64,000 nt of DNA from Hypericum androsaemum (taxonomy: Eukaryota; Streptophyta; Magnoliopsida; Malpighiales; Hypericaceae). Of the stretch, positions 56,470 through 64,000 are shown piece after piece. The DNA lies in NCBI GenBank assembly GCA_963995505.1, contig OZ023184.1, positions 4,712,001 to 4,776,000 of the forward strand, read 5' to 3'. The number at the start of each line of letters is the position of its first letter. The first letter of the stretch is position 1. Below the pieces are notes generated by a model. The model was not told the DNA's origin, searched no databases, and saw only the letters and a list, made by a program, of their open reading frames with translations. The translations under genes and the position numbers were made by a program.

Positions 56470-59400
56470 ATGGAGGACAAGCCTGTCGAAAAAGCCATCA
56501 AGTTGACTTCGTCAAATTATGCCGTCTGGAAGACTCTGATGACGGATATTTTATACTGCAAGGATCTTTTTGATCCTATTGAGTTAAAAGGTATAAAAGA
56601 CGAGGCAATAGCAGATGCTCTCTGGAACAAGATGAATCGCAAAGTCTGTGGGTTAATTCGACAGTCGATTGACCCCAGTCTTGTTCACCACATGGCTGAC
56701 GAGACTGATGCATTCAAGCTCTGGGAGAAGCTGGAAAATCTGTTTAAATGGAAAAATGCTATTGACAAGGCTTTTCTGCTCAAACGGCTTATCACAGCCA
56801 CATACCGTGATGGACAAAATGCGTCTGAGCATTTGAGTACGTTCCAGGAGTTTGCCAATCGTCTAGTAGCAGCAAAGGTTCTGCTAGACGATGAGTTGTT
56901 GGCTTTGATGTTAATGAATTTCTTGCCGGATAGTTACGAAATACTAAAAGTTTTTCTGACAAACTCAATTCCAAGTTTGACATTGTCTATGGTCAAAGAT
57001 AGTATCCTGAATGAAGAAACTCGGAGAATAGAGAATGGCATGATGAGCTCTAGCAATGAGGCCATGGTCACAGAGAACCGTGGGAAAGGCAAGTTTGAAG
57101 GAAGATCCCAGTCGAGAGAAGGACTGAAGTGTTACTATTGTGACAAAGAAGGACACTTTAAAAGAAATTGTAGACTGTTCAAGAAGAAGCAGAGAGGCGA
57201 GCAGAAGAATGAGAATGATCAAAGAGCTATCATATCTACACTAGAGGAGGTGGCACTATTTTCTTGTGAAGAAGATATTTGTGCGGTCAGTGATCCGTAC
57301 ACTGAATGGGTCATTGATTCTGCTGCATCATACCATGCAACTCCCCACAAGGAGATGTTCACCTTGTACAGAGATGGAGACTTTGGCAAAGTTAGAATGG
57401 GAAATAGCACTTTTGCTAATATTCTGGGAGTTGGTGATATTTTGGTCAAGACAAATGTTGGCCATAAGTTAACATTGAAAGACGTCAGACATGTTCCTGA
57501 TCTGCGTCTGAACCTGATATCTATACATGCCCTGGATGTGACTGGTTTCCTTAGTCATTTTGGCAATGGATTGTGGAAGCTGACTGCAGGAGATCTAGTT
57601 ACAGCTAGAGAAAAGATATCTGGTACACTTTACAAGACTCAAGTGAAGCTACTTGGAGATGAGGTAAATGCAGTAGAGGACTCTACCTCACCAAATCTGT
57701 GGCACAAGTGGCTTGGACACTTGAGCGAGAAGAGAATGAAAGCATTACGGTCTATTATTCCAATCGCCATAGGTACAAAACTACAACCTTGTGATTATTG
57801 TATCTTTGGCAAGCATTATAGAGTTCCTTTTGGCAAGACTACTAAAAGGAAGGAAAGTTTTTTAGAACTTGTGCATTCTGATGTGTGTGGTCCCATTGAA
57901 GTGGAGTCATTAGGTGGTAGCAAATATTTTCTCACTTTCATTGATGATGCATCACGGAAGTTGTGGGTGTATTTTTATAAAAATAAAGACCAGGTGTTTG
58001 ATCACTTCAAGAAGTTTCATGCTATGGTGAAAAGAGAGAAAGGTGCGTCCTTGAAGTGTATCCGGTCAGACAATGGCAGGGAGTACACGTCAAAAGAGTT
58101 TGAGCAGTATTGCATAAACTATGGCATCAAACATGAGAAGACAGTTCCAGGCACCCCACAGCACAACGGTGTTGCAGAGAGAATCAACAGAACTATTGTG
58201 GAGAAAGTGAGATGCATGCTCAAAATGGCTAACTTGCCTAAGCCGTTCTGGGGGGAAGCAGTTCGTGCTGCCTGCTACCTAATCAATCGGTCTCCATCAG
58301 TTCCGCTAAACTATGACACCCCAGAGAGAGTGTGGACCGGAAGAAGTGTTTCTTACTCACATTTGAAGGTGTTTGGATGCAAAGCTTTTGTACATATACC
58401 AAAGGAACAGAGACAAAAGCTAGATGACAAAGCAGTTTCCTGTATATTTCTTGGCTATGGAGAAGAAAACTTTGGCTATATAGTGTGGGATCTAGAGAGA
58501 AAGAAAGTCATCAGAAGTAGAGATGTAGTATTTCATGAAAATGAGACATGTTCAACCCCAGTAATAACAGAGGCAAGGATAGAGGCTGGTGGTGGAATTG
58601 ATTTGGCACCGGAATCTTCTTCAATAACAACTGGTGGAGAAGATGTAGATCAATCTTTTTGGGTGGGTGCTGAATCAGAAGAGAATTTTAATCAGGGAGA
58701 GTAAACCCCTGAGGTCGGCGAAGTAACTTCGGAATCTCAGGAGGACGAGCAACTCAGAAGGTCAACAAGACAAAGGATGTTGTCAACCAGATACTTCAGT
58801 TCTGAGTATGTCCTTGTCACTAGCGAGGGGGAGCCAGAGAGCTTTGAAAAAGTCCTGGTGCATGAGGACAAAGCTCGATGGATGGAGGCTATGCTTGAGG
58901 AATTGAGTTCTTTGAGAAAGAACGTTACTTATGAGCTTGTGGAATTACCCCAAGGAAGGAAGGCCTTGATGAACAAATGGGTATACAAGCTGAAACGAGA
59001 TGGTGATAATCTCATAAAATACAAGGCTCGGCTAATGGTGAAAGGTTTTAGCCAGAAGAAATGCATTGACTTTGATGAAATATTTTTATCAGTCGTAAAG
59101 ATGACCTCGGTTCGAGTAGTACTCGAACTAACTACTAGTTTGAATCTGGAGTTAGAGCAAATAGATGTCAAGACTGCTTCCCTCCATGGTGATTTGGAGG
59201 AGGAAATCTACATGCAGCAACCTGAAGGTTTTCAGGAGAAAGGGAAGGAAGATCTGGTGTGCAGGTTAAGAAAGAGCTTGTATGGCCTGAAGCAAGCTCC
59301 TAGACAGTGGTACAAGAAGTTCGACTCATTCATGATGAGTCATGGCTACACCAGGACAAACGCAGACCATTGCGTTTACATCCGTAGATTTCATGATGGT

Positions 59401-60390
59401 AAATTCATAATTCTTTTGTTGTATATGGATGATATGCTGATCGTTGGACAGGATGCTGAGATGATAAAGAAGTTGAAAGAAGATTTATTAAAGTCCTTTG
59501 ACATGAAGGATCTTGGTGCAGCAAGGCAAATTCTGGGCATGCAGATTATTCGTGATCGACAAGCTAAGAAGCTGTGGTTATCCCAGGAAAGATACATTGA
59601 GAAGGTACTAGAGAGATTCAATTCAAAGAATACGAATCCAGTCAATACACCTCTTGCTGGCTAGTTTAAACTCAGCAAGAAAGCATGTCCTACAATAAAG
59701 GAGGAGAAGGAAGACATGGCAAAGGTTTTATACTCCTCAGCAGTTGGGAGTTTGATGTACGCCATGGTGTGCACGCGTCCAGATATTGCTCACGCAGTTG
59801 ATGTGGTGAGCAGGTTTCTCTCTAACTCGGGGAGACAACATTGGGAGGCTGTAAAATAGATCCTAAAATACTTACGAGGCAGTTCAAAAATGTCTTTGTG
59901 CTTTGGAAGCTCGGAACTAATCTTGGAGAGTTTTTCAGATGCAGATATGGCGGGAGATATTGACTCCAGAAAATCAACTTCTGGATATCTGTTTACTTTT
60001 GTAGGGGGAGCTGTGTCATGGCAGTCCAAACTGCAAAAATGTGTTGCCTTATCTACAACTGAGGCAGAGTATATTGCAATGACCGAGGCAGGAAAAGAGT
60101 TGCTTTGGTTGAAGAGAGTCTTTCAAGAGCTGGGTTTGGAGCAAGATGAGTATGTGGTTTATAGTGATAGTCAAAGTGCTCTAGACCTGAGCAAGAATGC
60201 CACCTATCATGGTCGCACTAAGCACATCGATATTCGGTATCATTGGCTCCGAATGGCCATTGAAGAGCAGGAGATGAAGTTACAAAAGATTTATACGGAC
60301 AAGAATCCTACTGATATGTTAACAAAGGCAGTGCCTCGTGAGAAACTCCAATTCTGTGCTAGATCATCTGGCACGGGGGTTCATCATTAA
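56470..60390 (+). pseudogene. Tnt1-like gag-pol polyprotein with three in-frame stops
   Basis: Start ATG at 56470 (MEDKPVEKAIKL). Domains in order: gag (NYAVWKTLMTDILY), zinc knuckle CYYCDKEGHFKRNC near 57130, protease WVIDSAASYHAT near 57310, integrase HHCC (WHKWLGHLS, CDYCIFGKH) and DDE region (HSDVCGPIE, IRSDNGREY, TPQHNGVAERINRT), RT (IDVKTASLHGDLEEEIY, YGLKQAPRQWYKKF, YMDD near 59424), and RNase H (FSDADMAGDIDSRKSTSGY, STTEAEYIAM, DMLTKAVP). Stops: TAA at 58702, TAG at 59662, TAG at 59857 (where Trp of VKWILKYLRG is usual). There are no frameshifts. Close relatives are the tobacco Tnt1-94 group. The order PR-IN-RT-RH confirms copia. Confidence 0.95.
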
Positions 60391-60435
60391 GTTCAACCAG
60401 AAATCTCTCTCTCAATGGGGCGTGAGGGGGAGAAT

Positions 60436-61029
60436 TATTGGGGTCCCGCCCCATTATGTCCATTTAGTTTATTTAATTGGACATGATAATGAAGATGCCC
60501 ACAAATTAAGGAAAAGAAAAGATGGACATGATGATGAAGATGCCCACAAATTAAGAAAGAAAACATAGAGGATTTTATGGAACATTTGTTCCATATGAAC
60601 TTTCCTCCTCTATAAAAGGGGAGATGATCTTCCATGGAAATACATCCACAAAATGAAGAAAAACTCTAAGTAGAGAGTTTAGAGAGAAATAGATAGTTTT
60701 CAAGTTCTAGAGAGAGAGAGCTTGAGGTAAAAATAGAGTGAGTGAAAATTCTCTACTGTAAAATACGAGTGAAACACGAGAGTGGGATAACTCGGGGTAT
60801 CGGGCAGTGAGGATATTTTTACCACTGTAATTTCTCTATTTACTAGTGGATATTTTTCGGAGCTGGTCCCGTGGTTTTTCCCTCTGGTATTTAGAGGGTT
60901 TTCCACGTAAATCTTGGTGTTCCCTCTTGGTGGTATTTTTCTTCCCCATCTATTTTTGACCGTGGTAATTATTAATTACCAGGGTAAATTTTATTTACCT
61001 CTTCCGCTGCACGAGTCAAATTCCCAACA
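60436..61029 (+). repeat. 3' LTR of the Tnt1-like element
   Basis: 594 bp; colinear with 55734-56420 except for two fewer 45-bp units (about 90 bp) and small indels. Same TATA box near 60612. Confidence 0.93.
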
Positions 61030-61034
61030 GTTAT

Positions 61035-62401
61035 TTCCGCACTAGAAAAGGGTCAAAAATCACAATATACTGTGCATATAGATCAAATCAAAGAATACTG
61101 CAATTTTATGTTGATTTTATTTCTCCTAGCATAACTATTGGAACCAACCAAGAACTATTTAATATATATATATATATATATATATACTCATGAAAAATGT
61201 CGCCATGTGAGATGTTTCAAATTTCAATTAGTTGGGTTTCCATCTAGCAAATCCAAACTAATCCTGACAATTTTTCATGGAAATCCACATACCCCTTGTA
61301 AACTCGATATTCAATAAATTATATACGGTCTTATTCAAATTTCATAATGGCGGTTATAAATGCAATGTTATCCAAAATTGACCAAGAATAAGATATAATA
61401 AAGAAGAAGTTGCATGTAGTTTTGGCCTTTGGTGGCTCTCATTATATCCCCAAATTAATACCCCATTAATTAAAAGCAAGTCAGAATTAATTTTTTTAAC
61501 CCAAATGGCCAGTACTCATTAAATCAGGTTCATCAGAATTTAAAATATGGGAACGGTAATTGAAAAAAAATCTTGAACTTGACGTTCTCTGGCTGTTAGA
61601 GAATTTAAAAGGTGTTGGAGAGGGCGGGAACCCTAGAATTTAGATTAGCGACCACCGAATTTAAAGTGGTGCTAAATATGAGAATCTACTTTATGTCACA
61701 CTACAGGAAGCTTCGATAAAATATAAGCGAATCGAAATAATCGTGGCAAAACTATAGCTATATATCATGAAATTTCATTAATAATGTTTAGAAATTTATA
61801 AATTAGACATGTTTATTCGTGACATAGCACATCGCTAATTTTATTCGTATAACATACAATTTTACTAATTTTAGTGATAGCGGACACATTGAGTAACATA
61901 AAGATTCAATTCTAGATCTGTAGGAGATCGCCAAAGAACATATAACCTAACGACACAAAGCTTTATAAATTTCAAAGAGATCCAGGGCTCAAACCCTCGC
62001 GAGTGTCATGGTATAAAAATCTATTTTTCAAAAAAAGATATGTAAAGTTTCTCAAAAAAAAGATATGTTAAGATCGACAATGTCCAAATCGAAGACCAAC
62101 AATATTCAATACGAATAAAACTAATAATGTGACATAATATACGAGATAAATCGTATAACCCAGATTACCAAATGACACTTGATTATCAGTTAACTAAATT
62201 CTTTGTCACATTTAATTTTAAACCACGATATAATAGTATATGAAAGTATGGAATCACTTGTATTATGAAAAATTGGATTTATTGACTCAACCTGGTGGAT
62301 TGTTAGATACTAAATCTGCATAAACTGTGAAATGAATGTGTATCCGTAAATTATCACGAGAATCGAAACAACAATATTGATTTTGGGTTGGAATTCTACA
62401 A
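61035..62401. other. intergenic, no gene recognised
   Basis: AT-rich with a TA dinucleotide microsatellite at about 61161-61186. No coding region, RNA gene or complete transposon identified. Confidence 0.5.
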
Positions 62402-62410
62402 AAAATAGTA

Positions 62411-63456
62411 GAGCAAATTGTCCTCAGGTTCCTGGTGTTTGCTTAAATCACTGTTTTTGTCCCTGCTGTTTTGAAATCAAAATTTAGTTTGCTTTTATTA
62501 TACTCTCAGGTCCCTCCCGTACCCACCGCTGATGTCATCAATTTTTTAATCAATAAAATGACTATTATACCCCTACGTTTAAATAAAAAAAATTAAGCAA
62601 ACATGTCTCTCTCCTTCTTCCACCTTCTCCAGTGAGAAAGCCACCCTCCGATCATCTTATCCGGCGCTCTGGTCATCTTTTCCGGCGATACAATTTCTCC
62701 GGTCAAACCAAAAGATTCTAAAAATCTTTTCTCTCACTTACCGATGACACACACTTTTAATTAGAAAAAAAGCTCTGATCAACAATAAAAAAAAGCTCTG
62801 ATCTAAATTAGAAAAATTAAGTGAAGCCGAGGACGGACCCGTCGGTGTGGGCGGGGGAGATCTGGCCGGCGGAGAGGAGCTCTCGAGTAAGAAAGGAAGA
62901 CTTCTCAGTGGTCCTCTGTCGGAGGTTGGTGTGTGGCCAGAGGTCAGGATTGAACCAGAGTCGACGTCGGGGACGATGAAACGGAGAGAGCGCCCTAATG
63001 CCGGCGCCCAAAATGGAAATAGACAGTGACCAAATGGGCCCCCAAATCCGCTACCGCTCCTCGAGTCCGCCGGCTCCGACTCCCCCTTCGAAAGATGCTC
63101 AAGCGTCTACCGGGTAGGTCAGATGGAGCTGCCACCGTCATTGTCGAAACTGCAAAGCGGGAGGACAAGGCATTGCTACCGTTGTCGAAACCGTAAAGCC
63201 GAGAGGACCAATTTTTCATCGATGGTGGTGGCCGGACGGAGGGGAGATTGTTGGTTGAAGAACTAACTTTTTATTTTTTATTTAAGGGTAAAATTGTCAT
63301 TTTCAAATTATTTTGACCGATGACATTAGCAATTCACTCTTAGGGACTTTAGAGTATAATAAAAGCAAACTAGGGGGATCAAAGTTTTAATTTTGAAACA
63401 GAATGGACAAAAATAGTAATTTAAGCAAACACCAGGGATCTGAGGGCAATTTGCTC
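62411..63456. mobile_element. Mutator-like element with GC-rich core (possible Pack-MULE)
   Basis: Left TIR GAGCAAATTGTCCTCAGG and right TIR ending CTGAGGGCAATTTGCTC share TGGTGTTTGCTTAAAT and TTTGCTTTTATTATACTCT in opposite orientation. The exact 9-bp duplication is AAAATAGTA (62402-62410 and 63457-63465). The core at 62820-63240 is strikingly GC-rich compared with the flanks and reads open over ~60 codons on both strands (minus strand contains HTNLRQRTTEKSSFLTREL). It is probably captured exon sequence, but no source gene was recognised. Confidence 0.9.
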
Positions 63457-63465
63457 AAAATAGTA

Positions 63466-64000
63466 ATATTGTCAACCGATCACTAAAAGCAGGATCAGCG
63501 TATGTCTGCCACGTGTACTATTTTTATCCTACCCGTTGATACAATGAATATATTTTTCTAACTTTGTCAATGACTATTATTTTTAATATCCCATTATCTC
63601 TATTGGTTTTCTCCGTTATTAGTTTCTCTTTTCAAAATATTAGCTTACAAAAAATTCTCATCAGGAAGTTTGGGAAACAGTAATTGCCGGGTATCAATAT
63701 TATCTTATAAACAAATTTATTACGTTTGCAACTAATAATGCGGTAATCTCATAAAAATAAAATGATTAGAGAAAATTGTTGTGTTGAATTCTTTGTTTTA
63801 TTTAACGAGTCTCACTGTTCCGTATGATTTGGTAATCCACGAGACAAACACGACTAATAATTTCCCCGTCGGTAAGAAAAAGAACTGAATATCTTTCCAA
63901 CACGCAATCATTACATCTAGGTCTTAAATCACAACCATTATTTTATACAAGTAAATATACCTCAAGCTTAGGAAGAGTAATTAAATTAGAACACTAATTG
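63466..64000. other. no feature recognised
   Basis: AT-rich sequence to the window edge without a supportable gene or repeat. Confidence 0.5.

Larger units (their letters stand above)
55734..61029 (+). mobile_element. Tnt1-like Ty1/copia retrotransposon, complete but inactivated
   Basis: LTRs at 55734-56420 and 60436-61029 are flanked by an exact 5-bp duplication GTTAT (55729-55733 and 61030-61034). The LTRs start TATTGGG, where TGTTGGG is expected, and end CCCAACA. PBS AGTGGTATCAAAGCC begins at 56421 and the purine tract GTGAGGGGGAGAA ends at 60434. The coding region is a single frame with three stops. LTR divergence is about 3% by eye outside the tandem repeat. Confidence 0.95.

Overview
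The window is plant nuclear DNA, probably from a eudicot. It holds Ty1/copia elements with plant iMet primer-binding sites, Cassandra TRIMs carrying 5S rRNA sequence, Mutator-like (MULE) and hAT elements, a plant-type U1 snRNA locus, spliced short-chain dehydrogenase (SDR) genes and an intronless ribosomal gene. The species cannot be named from the sequence. Most of the window is layered transposon; host genes sit mainly between 17.5 and 36.7 kb.

Layout. 1-3.0 kb: 3' part of a decayed copia element. 3.2-16.1 kb: broken copia LTRs, a MULE carrying a decayed hAT transposon, a second MULE with two nested MITEs, an orphan MULE end, and a dead copia pol with its 3' LTR. 17.5-17.75 kb: a U1 snRNA-like locus with intact promoter and 3' box but an unrecognisable 5' end. 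17.8-31.2 kb: an SDR cluster in the order A1, B1, A2, B2, produced by tandem duplication of an A+B pair. A1, A2 and B2 look intact. B1 is a pseudogene whose start codon lies inside the target-site duplication of a LINE insertion. 31.8-32.5 kb: a LINE tail. 33.0-33.4 kb: ribosomal protein eS17. 34.4-36.6 kb (minus strand): an eight-exon TLDc-domain gene resembling MEAK7.

37.5-64 kb is again transposon-rich. A Pack-MULE (42.1-52.95 kb) carries a fragment of a GPI-transamidase PIG-T gene. That fragment was later split by a copia element, whose own pol was split by a 2.8-kb solo LTR. Next come a second MULE (52.97-54.2 kb), a complete but inactivated Tnt1-like copia element (55.7-61.0 kb), and a MULE with a GC-rich core (62.4-63.5 kb). 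Target-site duplications are readable for many insertions, so the order of events can be reconstructed.

Function. The SDR enzymes look NAD(H)-dependent and belong to the plant family that includes xanthoxin, borneol and secoisolariciresinol dehydrogenases, so the cluster may be a specialised-metabolism locus; the substrate cannot be read from sequence. eS17 and the TLDc gene are ordinary single-copy-looking genes arranged tail to tail.
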